Positions 34,665 to 42,882 of a stretch of 64,000 nucleotides of DNA are shown one piece after another. The notes under the pieces are model-generated. The model was not told where the DNA came from and ran no database searches. It saw nothing but the letters and a program-made list of their open reading frames with translations. The position numbers and the translations under genes are program-made. Position 1 is the first letter of the stretch. Every line of letters starts with the position of its first letter. The DNA is from Enterocloster bolteae (lineage in GTDB: Bacteria > Bacillota > Clostridia > Lachnospirales > Lachnospiraceae): NCBI GenBank assembly GCA_021772025.1, contig JAETNT010000004.1, forward strand, positions 1-64,000, read 5' to 3'.

Positions 34665-35777
34665 TCACAGCATATCAGGCAACATCGTATATTTCTTCTC
34701 TAAATAAGCTTTGGCTGCCTCCTCTGTTAAATGAAACTTCATGCAAATCTGTTTTAGAATAATGTTGTCGGATATCTGCAACTCCTTTAAAGTTACTATC
34801 ATAGCTATGATTCCTTGTTCTAAGCCTTGTTCTAAGCCTTGTTCTAAGCCTTGTTCTAAGCCTTGTTTTATTCCTTGTTCCAGCCCCTGCTTGATCCCCA
34901 GCTCTATCCCTTTCTGAACCCCTTTTTCTTCCACTCCTTTACTCAGGTTGCACATAAGCGACACCTCACTCTCCATTTTCTCTGTCATTTTAATATTAAA
35001 CTCTTTTTCCAGTATTTGGCGCTTATTTTGGGAATTTCTTTCTGTTGACAGAAGGATATTCAGCAATTTTAGCAGATCCTCTCCCGTTTCTTCTATTCCT
35101 CCAAGACAGATCATTATAGCCGACATCAAATCATAATTTCTTTTTTTCTCTTTTACACTACCTACTAGGTTTCTCTCTGCAATATTATAGCATGTAATAC
35201 TGTTTCTTCGGTTTTTAGGAGGATTCATGCATATCCATATGCTATACACTTTTTTGATGTTCTCATAATGGGAGCCGGTAAATTCTGTCCCATACTGAGA
35301 CGAGACCATACGGCTGCAATAGTATAGCCCTCGTTTTATCAGAGGGTATCCCGGATAAAAGTCGTTCTGAGCCTCTAAATTAATAATCAAACGGAGCAAT
35401 TCTCCCGATACAGGAGCCAGCGCAAAAAAACGGATATCATAAGTAATCGTCCCTTCTGTCACGCTTGTATCCTCGTTTCCCGCGCCGGTTAACACCGGAC
35501 TCTGGTTGGATTCATCCGGAACCACCGCCGTTTCCCCTATCTGTGGCGTTCCTTCGATATATTTCTGCGCGATTTCATCTATACTGGAATCCCGGTATTC
35601 CTCCAGACAGTTTTTCATAATCCATGCCAATATAATTTTTTCTGATAACAGACGCTTACAGGCGGCGTCATAGTTGGCTTTATCCTCTGACACACGGATA
35701 TTTTTCCCTATAGTGGTGTCGATATTCCTATCTCCTTTCCAAATGGTAAGTATAGACAGAGCGCTTTCAGCATCCAT
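34665..35777 (-). CDS. PD-(D/E)XK nuclease family protein, second type
   Basis: This 370-residue protein belongs to a clostridial PD-(D/E)XK (Rpn-like) group, different in sequence from the gene at 30616. Motifs are TIWKGDRNIDTTIGKNI, SEDKANYDAACKRLLSEKII, TYDIRFFAL and the active-site strand LIINLEAQNDFYPGY (E-x-Q). The later part has MCNLSKGVEEKGVQKG followed by GLEQ/GIKQ repeats and a short helical tail. It starts seven bases after the PilZ stop in the flagellar operon. The role is unknown; DNA cleavage is inferred from the family. Confidence 0.75.
   Translation of the reverse strand: MDAESALSILTIWKGDRNIDTTIGKNIRVSEDKANYDAACKRLLSEKIILAWIMKNCLEEYRDSSIDEIAQKYIEGTPQIGETAVVPDESNQSPVLTGAGNEDTSVTEGTITYDIRFFALAPVSGELLRLIINLEAQNDFYPGYPLIKRGLYYCSRMVSSQYGTEFTGSHYENIKKVYSIWICMNPPKNRRNSITCYNIAERNLVGSVKEKKRNYDLMSAIMICLGGIEETGEDLLKLLNILLSTERNSQNKRQILEKEFNIKMTEKMESEVSLMCNLSKGVEEKGVQKGIELGIKQGLEQGIKQGLEQGLEQGLEQGLEQGIIAMIVTLKELQISDNIILKQICMKFHLTEEAAKAYLEKKYTMLPDML
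34813..34908 (-). repeat. 12-bp minisatellite in the second nuclease gene
   Basis: Four perfect units of CCTTGTTCTAAG (34813-34860) are followed by about four decayed units. On the coding strand they encode Gly-Leu-Glu-Gln and Gly-Ile-Lys-Gln repeats. Confidence 0.9.
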
Positions 35778-35784
35778 GTAATTC

Positions 35785-36405
35785 CTATTGCGTAAGATTT
35801 TTCTTCTTTTTATCCATTAATGCCTTATAAACATAATACCGAACAGCTGCGTCCGCTCCGTCTGTAAGATTTAAAAAGCAGCAGCCATAGCCATATTTTC
35901 CGTCTGACATCCGTTTCGCTCTCAGGGTTGTTGCCTCAAAGGTCCGTAAAGCCCTGCGGAAAGCGTAATGAAAGGTAATGTACTCAGCTTTCCCCAGAAC
36001 CTGCGAAGTTACAAGGAAAAAGCCGCCTGCACTTAAGTTTTCAATAATCCCGTAAAATGTTCCATGCTGCTCCGAGTGAAACAGCATCTCTATGTGAACC
36101 CTGGCGCGGATATCCTGCTGGCGCTGAACTACATTTTTTACATCCAGAATCTGGCAGTCTCCCATCCACGGTTCCGGTATATCAGGAAATGCAGGATTTT
36201 TTCGCAGGGTCACATTGCACAGGGCAATGATCAGTCCCTTTTGCTCATCATAAAAATCAATCCTGGTACTAAATTTGGCTGCATTCATATTATATGTGTC
36301 AAAGTACAGGGAAACCCCGTCCTCCCCATGCACTACCCTGGCTTCTGCCAGATGTTCTCCCTTTGGGGTATATACCAGGCATCTTGGGCAATCTTTCAAT
36401 ACCAT
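35785..36405 (-). CDS. PilZ domain protein, YcgR-like
   Basis: The 206-residue protein has an N-terminal YcgR-like beta domain and a C-terminal PilZ domain. The c-di-GMP binding signature is present as RQQDIRARVHIEM (RxxxR) and ENLSAGGFFLVT, where Asn stands in place of the usual Asp of (D/N)xSxxG. Such proteins bind c-di-GMP and slow or stop the flagellar motor. It lies in the operon of flagellum-associated genes, which fits. A GGAGGAGA site precedes the ATG. Confidence 0.86.
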   Translation of the reverse strand: MVLKDCPRCLVYTPKGEHLAEARVVHGEDGVSLYFDTYNMNAAKFSTRIDFYDEQKGLIIALCNVTLRKNPAFPDIPEPWMGDCQILDVKNVVQRQQDIRARVHIEMLFHSEQHGTFYGIIENLSAGGFFLVTSQVLGKAEYITFHYAFRRALRTFEATTLRAKRMSDGKYGYGCCFLNLTDGADAAVRYYVYKALMDKKKKNLTQ

Positions 36406-36441
36406 TATCCCGTCTCCTCCTGTTTCTTTTCCCGGGCAGTT

Positions 36442-37275
36442 TTATATCAGGAAACTGCCAACCTCCCTGTCTGCATTCATCATCATCTGCAGACGCAGTA
36501 TCTGTATCAGATTCGCAAAGCTTTCTTTATCCATGGTAATGGTTCCCTGGGTTTCGTCTGTGGTCAGACCGCTAAGAACTGACAAACCATAGCCGGATAA
36601 AGACGCTGTCCCGGAGCCATAGCCGGACAGGGCTGACAAACTTGTCAGGGCCGACAGACTGCTTCCAGAGGAAAGTCCTCCTGCATAGGAAAGCCCTCCT
36701 GCCGAAGCCAGAGCACCGGCGTAGGAAGCCAGACTGCTTCCGCTTGTCATAACCGTCTTGCCGGCATAAATAGCTCCCTCTCCCAAATAAGACATAATCT
36801 TTTTTACATAATTCTGAGTCTCTTTATAAGGAGGAACGCCCCCGTATTTCTGTACAGCCCCCGGCCCTGCGTTATACGCAGCCAAAGCCAGGCTCACATC
36901 CCCGAATCGATCCAGATTTTCTTTTAAGTATTTGGCGCCGCCCATAATATTCTGCCGTGCATCATAGGGATCTGTAACTCCCAGGCTTTTTGCCGTTCCC
37001 GGCATTAACTGCATAACTCCCATGGCACCAGCATGGGACACTGCATTGGGGTTAAAATTAGATTCCGCCTTTGCCACTGCTTTTATAAGATTGGAGGGCA
37101 GCTGATATTTGGCGGCTGCTTCCTCAAAAATAGCATCCATGTCCTCTGTAACTCCTGCGATCTTGCCTTTCAGCACATTCTGAAAATCGGAACCGGAGAC
37201 GGAGTTATAGGCGGTAGTTTTTTTCTGCTGCTGAAGCATTTCCTGCGCTTCTGTAGCTGATGTAATCAAACTCAT
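36442..37275 (-). CDS. Lytic transglycosylase (SLT domain)
   Basis: The 277-residue protein has an SLT domain at about residues 50-165: the catalytic Glu in [21 protein letters not shown], then [13 protein letters not shown] and [13 protein letters not shown]. It cleaves peptidoglycan and may open the wall for the rod. The C terminus is Ser/Gly/Ala-rich and low in complexity. No clear signal peptide is present, so it may leave through the flagellar export system. It is part of the FliK-like to PilZ operon. Confidence 0.86.
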   Translation of the reverse strand: MSLITSATEAQEMLQQQKKTTAYNSVSGSDFQNVLKGKIAGVTEDMDAIFEEAAAKYQLPSNLIKAVAKAESNFNPNAVSHAGAMGVMQLMPGTAKSLGVTDPYDARQNIMGGAKYLKENLDRFGDVSLALAAYNAGPGAVQKYGGVPPYKETQNYVKKIMSYLGEGAIYAGKTVMTSGSSLASYAGALASAGGLSYAGGLSSGSSLSALTSLSALSGYGSGTASLSGYGLSVLSGLTTDETQGTITMDKESFANLIQILRLQMMMNADREVGSFLI

Positions 37276-37313
37276 TGCAAAATTCCCTTTCTTTTTCCGT
37301 TACAAATTCACGG

Positions 37314-38597
37314 TTATTGCGGGTGGGCAGCACCGTCAGCTCCAATGGCCCAGCCGTCTATGACCGTATTTACCATCATATGGCCGTTAACATCCATATA
37401 GTACCAGACACCCTTGACATTTGTCCAGCCCTGAGCCATAGCGCCATTGGGGTGGAAATAGTACCAAAGGTTTCCCCCTGCGTCAATCCAGCCGGTCTGC
37501 ATTCTTCCATTGTCATCCATATAATACCAGATACCGTCTACATTGGTCAACCCCCGGGTCATGCGGCCGCTGCCATCCAGATAATACCACACATCCGGAT
37601 TGCCCTGGATCCAGCCGGTCTGCATATTTCCATCCGGTCCCATATAATACCAGGTTCCGCCGCCTGCATCAACCCAGCCGGTCTGCATGGCTCCGTTGCT
37701 GTCCATATAATACCAGGCACCTCCGTAATTAAGCCAGCCTTTAGCCCGATTACCGTTTTCGTCAAAATAATACCACTTTCCTGAAATCTTTCTCCAGGAG
37801 CTTTTTACCTTTTCTCCGCCGGGAAGGACATAGTTTTCTCCTTTCATAGAACCGCCGTCATCGGAATTATTCCGGCGTACCTCCTCATAATCCTCCCAGT
37901 CGAACTCCTGATCCGTAGAAGTGACAAACCGGCCTTCTTTTAAATATTTTCTTTCGTCTGAGGTACGCGGAATCGCCTTTACCTCATAATAATAGATTTT
38001 TTCCATATCTTTCATATACTGGGACAAATCTGCGCTGTTGGTCTCCACATTAAGGCGTTTTACCAATTTGTCATCCCCATACAGAGAAACCGTATAACCA
38101 GTGGCATAATCTACTTTGCTCCACACGGCCTTGGTCTTGGAACCTCTGCTCCATCCCGCCTTGTCAGTCTCTCCCAGCACGGTTACCGGGATAAAATCCA
38201 CTTTCACCTGCAGGGTGGTCTTGTCCAGAGCCTTTGCAGACACAAAGTTTGCCCCGCTCACCTTACATTCAGAGCGGTTTAACGACACGGGAAAATATTT
38301 GCCATCATCTGCGTTAACATTAATTTCTACCCGGACCTTTTTCCCCGGTTTCCACTTATCATAAGCAGTTCCAAACCGGATCTCTCCTATGGAACATCCG
38401 CTTCCGGAAACCGTAATCTCCGGATCTAATATTTCCTCCGGCTCCCCGTAGCTGGTCTTCACCGTCACCGTCAGCTTCTCAATAATGCTGGACTCTGCTC
38501 CGTAAGCCTCTCGGGAAGGGAGCGGGCCGGCTCCTGCCGCCGTAAGGGCCGCAGCCAGGCACATCGCCCTTCCCCATTGCTTCCAAGTTTTTAACAT
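37314..38597 (-). CDS. Secreted cell-wall-binding repeat protein
   Basis: This 427-residue exported protein has a signal peptide (about residues 1-33), a beta-rich domain (about 35-235) and seven or so choline-binding-like GW repeats (KWYYFDENGNRAKGW, AWYYMDSNGAMQTGW, and so on). The repeats should hold it on wall polymers. The repeat coding region also shows DNA-level direct repeats. GAGGTGGAG precedes the ATG. It has a paralog immediately upstream. Confidence 0.88.
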   Translation of the reverse strand: MLKTWKQWGRAMCLAAALTAAGAGPLPSREAYGAESSIIEKLTVTVKTSYGEPEEILDPEITVSGSGCSIGEIRFGTAYDKWKPGKKVRVEINVNADDGKYFPVSLNRSECKVSGANFVSAKALDKTTLQVKVDFIPVTVLGETDKAGWSRGSKTKAVWSKVDYATGYTVSLYGDDKLVKRLNVETNSADLSQYMKDMEKIYYYEVKAIPRTSDERKYLKEGRFVTSTDQEFDWEDYEEVRRNNSDDGGSMKGENYVLPGGEKVKSSWRKISGKWYYFDENGNRAKGWLNYGGAWYYMDSNGAMQTGWVDAGGGTWYYMGPDGNMQTGWIQGNPDVWYYLDGSGRMTRGLTNVDGIWYYMDDNGRMQTGWIDAGGNLWYYFHPNGAMAQGWTNVKGVWYYMDVNGHMMVNTVIDGWAIGADGAAHPQ

Positions 38598-38655
38598 ACT
38601 CCACCTCTTTCTTTTCTACGGAATATTGCTCCCCGGAATCTTATTCCAGTTTGTC

Positions 38656-40029
38656 TTACCTCCAGATTCCGTCTGCATCTACATAAAATCCGTTTATACT
38701 GGTGTTTGAGGCCATTTCTCCGGAGTCCGGATAGAAATAATACCAATTTCCGTCTATCTGATACCATCCGGTTGCCATCTCCCCGTTGGAATCAGTGAAG
38801 TAGGTTTTATCGTCCCGTTTGATCCATCCGGTAAACATGGCTCCCAAAAGGCTGTTGTCCACTGTATTAAGATAATACCATCGTCCATTCTGATTCAGCC
38901 AGCCCGTATACAGGGATCCGTCTTCATTAAAATAGTAATAATAAGGACCGATAACCTTCCATCCTCCTGAGGCCATAGTTCCGGCTATCTCATCCTCCTT
39001 CTCCCCGGTGTGGAAAAAGTACCATTTGCCGTCAATTTTTGCCCAGCCTACCGCCATCTGACCGTTAGGATAGAGATAATATTGTTGATTATCAACATTC
39101 TGCCAGCCTGTCTGCATCACTCCGTCAATATTAAAATAATACCACTGGCCTTCTATGTATTCCCATCCGCCCCGGCAGATAGTTCCATCGGGATAAGTAT
39201 AACTCCACTGCTTATCCTTCTGCGTCCATCCCGTTTCCTCGGCTCCCCGGGCCGTCTTGCTGTTTGCTTTTTGCTGTCCCTTTCCGTCAGAAACATAGCG
39301 ATCCGTTATCTGAAGCTCTCCGGACTCTATCCAATCGCTTCTTTTGCCATATTTCGACACAGAATCTGTCCCGGGAATCGTTCTTACCCGGAAGGTATAG
39401 TCCCCCGCTTCCGTCATATAAGGATAAAAATTATATCGGACCGCCGAGGTTCTGGGAATCCTGTAGACAGACTTCCCGTCCCTGTACAGCTGAACCTCAT
39501 AGAAACCGGAAGTGTCTTCAGGCTTTTCCCAGCGTGCCTCTCCCAGGTTTTTTTCATACCAAAAGGCATCCAAAGGCTCTCCGTATTCCCCTTTTATCGG
39601 CTTGAGGCTCAGGGTTACCACCAAAGCGTCCCCGTCCCGCCGGGCGGATACAAAAGTACCTCCGCTAATGGTTACAGAAGACTTTTTATAACTTGCAAGA
39701 AAATAATATTCGCTTACATCCTCCGGCTCTAAAGTAACCCGCATCTTAGGCTCATCGGCAGTATGAACCTCTTTGCCGCTGCTGTCTATCCATTCCGCCT
39801 CCGCTATTTCATACCGGTCATTGGACTCGCTGACCGCGATTCCTCCGTCTGAAGGGGTGGTTCCGATATCAATATCCGGCAGCCTGCTTCCCGACTCAAT
39901 CTTGGAATTCACCTTAATGTTTACCGAATTAATAGGCTTTGATGCCGCCTGCGCCGTCCCCGAAGCGGCCAGCAAAAAGCTTCCTGCCAGGAAGATTCCT
40001 GTCAACCCCTTAAATCTCGCTCTCCTCAT
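38656..40029 (-). CDS. Secreted cell-wall-binding repeat protein, paralog
   Basis: This 457-residue protein has a signal peptide ending near AQA (residue 28), a beta-domain (about 30-245) related in layout to its downstream neighbour, and GW-type repeats to the C terminus (QWYYFNIDGVMQTGW, WYFFHTGEKEDEI, NWYYFYPDSGEMA). Its start overlaps the 3' end of the FlhB2 gene by 20 bases. Three such proteins (also 54741) are embedded among flagellar genes. Their function is not known. Confidence 0.88.
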   Translation of the reverse strand: MRRARFKGLTGIFLAGSFLLAASGTAQAASKPINSVNIKVNSKIESGSRLPDIDIGTTPSDGGIAVSESNDRYEIAEAEWIDSSGKEVHTADEPKMRVTLEPEDVSEYYFLASYKKSSVTISGGTFVSARRDGDALVVTLSLKPIKGEYGEPLDAFWYEKNLGEARWEKPEDTSGFYEVQLYRDGKSVYRIPRTSAVRYNFYPYMTEAGDYTFRVRTIPGTDSVSKYGKRSDWIESGELQITDRYVSDGKGQQKANSKTARGAEETGWTQKDKQWSYTYPDGTICRGGWEYIEGQWYYFNIDGVMQTGWQNVDNQQYYLYPNGQMAVGWAKIDGKWYFFHTGEKEDEIAGTMASGGWKVIGPYYYYFNEDGSLYTGWLNQNGRWYYLNTVDNSLLGAMFTGWIKRDDKTYFTDSNGEMATGWYQIDGNWYYFYPDSGEMASNTSINGFYVDADGIWR

Positions 40030-40324
40030 TCAGTGTCTCCTCCGCTTCTTTTTTGTCCGGGACAAATCCCAAAAAATACAGGTAGATTTCCACCACTGCC
40101 TGATACAATTCCTCCGGTATGGCGGCCCCCAGTTTTACTTGGTTTAAAAGGGTAGCCAAAGAATCGTCCTCATAGACGGGAACCCCTGCCTCCATAGCGG
40201 CTTCGGTAATCCGCTCGGCCATATAGCCCATTCCCGATGCAACCACCACCGGCGCACCGTTTTTTTCTGGATCATATTTGAGGGCTACTGCCTTACGTTT
40301 CATTAAATCATCAAATTCTGACAT
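40010..40324 (-). CDS. FlhB C-terminal-domain homolog (YlqH/FlhB2 type)
   Basis: The start at 40324 follows AGGAGAGG. The product (104 residues) matches only the cytoplasmic C-terminal domain of FlhB: AVALKYDPEKNGAPVVVASG, AGVPVYEDDSLATLL, and AIPEELYQAVVEIYLYFL. It lacks the membrane domain and the NPTH self-cleavage site. Bacillus has the same pairing (ylqG-ylqH) of a FliK-like protein and this domain. It may help switch export specificity. It overlaps genes on both sides. Confidence 0.86.
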   Translation of the reverse strand: MSEFDDLMKRKAVALKYDPEKNGAPVVVASGMGYMAERITEAAMEAGVPVYEDDSLATLLNQVKLGAAIPEELYQAVVEIYLYFLGFVPDKKEAEETLNEESEI

Positions 40325-41735
40325 TAATAGTCCTCTCCTTTTCCCTAATCTCCGGAAATACATCCTCCAGACGGATCTCCCCCCGCTTCTCCTTTACCAG
40401 AAGGCGGTTAACATCCATCCCGTTTTTCTTAAGAATGCCTGATATGTTTTCCTGAATCTCCTGGCTTTTTTGGGTAAGTGCAGGGGGAACATAAAGCTGC
40501 ATATCCATTCTCCGATCCTGAAGGGACATCACCATATTAAAGTTTCCCAGTTCCCGGATATCAAACCGGAAAAACATCTTGATTCTCCTGCCTCCCTCCT
40601 CAGGGTCCTTTTTTGCATCCGGATCCGCCCAGATCTCCGACATTACATCTTTGTCCTGATAGCGGAAGGGAAGCACAATATGGAGAAACGGGAGATACAC
40701 GCTTTCATTAATCAGCATCCCGTTTAAAACATTATAAAACTGCTGCATATTTTCCAAACCGGCCTGGCCGCCGGTCCCTTTTAAAAGTAAATCCGCAAAG
40801 GTATCCGCAAAAGTATTTTTCCCTTGTCCGCTCCGGATATCCGCCAGCACCTGGTCCAAATCCAGAGGACTGCTTTTAAAAAACCTCTCTGCCTCCCGGT
40901 TTCCTGTCAACCTTTCAAAAAGCTGGGCCAGCCGGCCTTTATCTCCGTTCTCATATTTTACCGCATGAAGGACGAAAAACATTACTGCATCCCTCACTGC
41001 GCCGTAATCATGGGTTCTGGAAATATACCGGGAAAGGAACGGAATCAGCCTTCCGTTAAGAACTTCCGTATTGGCCGCCGTGTCTCCGTCGGCTGCCCGC
41101 CAGTTTATCATATCCCTCAATTCTTCAAAATCGCCTCTATAACTCTTTAGCATTAACCGGCTGATATCATCCGTCAGAGAGCGCATCTGAAGAAGCAGAT
41201 GCTGTCCGGAAGAATAGTCGTTATATCCCTTTAAAAAGGCCAGAGCCGCCTCTTTCAGTCCTTGGGAAGCATTCTGGAACAGGATGCTTCTAAGCCCGTC
41301 AAAAAAGCTGCCGGAAAACTTTACCTGGGCCGCCTGCTGGCTCTGTAAAAAGGCCAGAAGTTCCTCCGGCGAATTGAGATTAATGGAGGAAAACAGTTGT
41401 TCCATCAACCCGGCCACAGATTCCTGGTTTCCAAAAATAATCCCTGCGCCGTCATCTAAAAGGAGCTGCTTTAATAACTCAGGAAGTTGTCCCGCGTCCT
41501 TAAGCCGCTGGACAAAAGCCCCGTAATTGCTCTCATAGTCAATCACGCTGTAATTTCCGTCCTGGGCAGCGCTGCCGGTTCCCCCTTTTTCCTGTCCGTC
41601 TGCCCGGACTACCCGGGAAGGATCTACCTGGTTCTGTATTTGCTGATTGTTAATATGGTTTCTGGGATCACGGTTTTCCAGCGTCCGGTTCTCTATATCG
41701 GGAGTAGGTCTTGTCACTTGTAGGATATTTGCCAT
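40311..41735 (-). CDS. FliK-like / YlqG-like flagellar-associated protein
   Basis: This 474-residue protein starts after GAGGAGG. The first 75 residues are Gln/Asn-rich and disordered. The middle is helical. The C-terminal part (about 375-465) has the pattern of the hook-length-control FliK domain (FDIRELGNFNMVMSLQDRRM, then LYVPPALTQKSQEIQ). Position before a YlqH-type gene supports a YlqG assignment. It is first in the operon that includes FlhB2, wall-binding proteins, SLT and PilZ. A role in export control is inferred. Confidence 0.6.
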   Translation of the reverse strand: MANILQVTRPTPDIENRTLENRDPRNHINNQQIQNQVDPSRVVRADGQEKGGTGSAAQDGNYSVIDYESNYGAFVQRLKDAGQLPELLKQLLLDDGAGIIFGNQESVAGLMEQLFSSINLNSPEELLAFLQSQQAAQVKFSGSFFDGLRSILFQNASQGLKEAALAFLKGYNDYSSGQHLLLQMRSLTDDISRLMLKSYRGDFEELRDMINWRAADGDTAANTEVLNGRLIPFLSRYISRTHDYGAVRDAVMFFVLHAVKYENGDKGRLAQLFERLTGNREAERFFKSSPLDLDQVLADIRSGQGKNTFADTFADLLLKGTGGQAGLENMQQFYNVLNGMLINESVYLPFLHIVLPFRYQDKDVMSEIWADPDAKKDPEEGGRRIKMFFRFDIRELGNFNMVMSLQDRRMDMQLYVPPALTQKSQEIQENISGILKKNGMDVNRLLVKEKRGEIRLEDVFPEIREKERTINVRI

Positions 41736-41773
41736 GGTTCCTCCTCATTCGGCATAAAAATCTATATATCGCT

Positions 41774-41801
41774 ATATCGGCGTAAATGCATAAGATTATT
41801 A
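41774..41801 (-). promoter_or_regulatory. Possible sigma-28-like promoter of the FliK-like operon
   Basis: The minus strand has a perfect GCCGATAT (41774-41781), but at 15 bases the -35 reads TAATA rather than CTTAT. A CTTAT is present only eight bases away, which is wrong spacing. It lies divergent to the flgM promoter within the 309-base gap. Confidence 0.4.
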
Positions 41802-41891
41802 GATTTTTTCATTGCAAGCCTAGTATACTACATTTTTTTAGCAAGGGAAAGGGATATCTGCTGACTTTTTTCTGACTTTTTTCTGTCTCAG

Positions 41892-41919
41892 CTTATGTGG
41901 ATAAAAAAAATGCCGATAA
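41892..41919 (+). promoter_or_regulatory. Sigma-28-like promoter of the flgM operon
   Basis: CTTAT (41892-41896), 15 bases, GCCGATAA (41912-41919). A leader of about 120 bases leads to flgM. FlgM restrains the same sigma factor, giving feedback. Confidence 0.8.
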
Positions 41920-42044
41920 ATATTATATAAGCTATGAAAAAAGGTATCAAGGGGCCGAAGACCCTGAATATGGCGCCTGTATAATTGAAAATAATTTTAG
42001 CTTTATATCGCTATATTTATTTTCAAAAAGGAAAGGAGGACATT

Positions 42045-42356
42045 ATGAATATTAGATTATATACAAATAAAGATTATCCTGCTTACTCCGCCGCTACTGC
42101 TATTTCTCCCATGGCTGACCGGACAAAACCGGCTCCGGAAAAGGCAGCGGGAAATTATGACACCGTTACCTTCCAGAAAACCAATGCTCCGGCGGACGAT
42201 GCAAGCTTTGCCCGTGTACTGGCCCGTGAGACTGCTTCCAGAATAAAACAGGGGGCGAGTTCAGAGAAGGTAATGAATCTCCAACAGCAAGTGGCCTCCG
42301 GGAGTTACCATCCGGATTCGGCGGTCATTGCCAGACGGCTTCTGGGTTATCATTAA
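42045..42356 (+). CDS. flgM: Anti-sigma-28 factor FlgM
   Basis: The start at 42045 follows AGGAGG. The 103-residue protein is disordered at first. The C terminus has the FlgM pattern ASSEKVMNLQQQVASGSYHP followed by DSAVIARRLLGYH. FlgM binds FliA until hook completion and is then exported. It begins the operon flgM-flgN-flgK-flgL-yviE-fliW-csrA. Confidence 0.9.
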   Translation: MNIRLYTNKDYPAYSAATAISPMADRTKPAPEKAAGNYDTVTFQKTNAPADDASFARVLARETASRIKQGASSEKVMNLQQQVASGSYHPDSAVIARRLLGYH

Positions 42357-42378
42357 TAGCGGGAGGATTTAATGCTTT

Positions 42379-42858
42379 ATGACACAGCAGTCATCAACCA
42401 CTAATTTAGAGCAATTTGTCCAGGTATTAAAACAGCTTATAGAAGCAGTAAACGTTCTTGCATCCCAGCAGGAACAGCTGGCTCAGGCCGCCGCCTTAAG
42501 CCAGCATCATTTAATCAACGGCTTTTTAAATCAGGAGCAGGCTCAGCTTCTTAAACTAAGAGGATTGGAGCAGAAGCGGATTCGTCTGGCTGCTCTCATG
42601 GGATGGGAAAAACTTACCTTCCAGCAGATACTGGATCAGGCGGAAGCGGATCAGGTTTCTGTTCTGTCTCCGGTGTTTACTGATTTAAACCGGCAGATTA
42701 AGCGTCTTCTGGATGCCAGGAATTCGGCCGATACGGCTATTCGTCTTCGGATGAGGGAACTGGACACCGCTATCGGGACTATGCAGGGACGCAACCCGGA
42801 TGACGTGGAATTTTCCAGAAAAAATGTCCCTTCCCATTTTCAAAATAAATACGTTTAG
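42379..42858 (+). CDS. flgN: Flagellar export chaperone FlgN
   Basis: This 159-residue, mostly alpha-helical protein has the coiled pattern of FlgN (LEQFVQVLKQLIEAVNVLAS, LRGLEQKRIRLAALMGWEK). It guards the hook-filament junction proteins FlgK and FlgL, encoded next. A GGGAGG site lies somewhat far from the ATG at 42379. The assignment rests on both sequence pattern and place. Confidence 0.85.
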   Translation: MTQQSSTTNLEQFVQVLKQLIEAVNVLASQQEQLAQAAALSQHHLINGFLNQEQAQLLKLRGLEQKRIRLAALMGWEKLTFQQILDQAEADQVSVLSPVFTDLNRQIKRLLDARNSADTAIRLRMRELDTAIGTMQGRNPDDVEFSRKNVPSHFQNKYV

Positions 42859-42882
42859 ATATTTTATGGAGGATATAAAACT

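Noticed and set aside
37380..37780. Regular DNA repeats resembling an array
   Set aside because: They encode GW-type wall-binding repeats in one continuous reading frame.
41774..41801. Full-strength sigma-28 promoter for the FliK-like operon
   Set aside because: The -10 is perfect but no CTTAT is at 15 bases, so it is kept only as a weak candidate.
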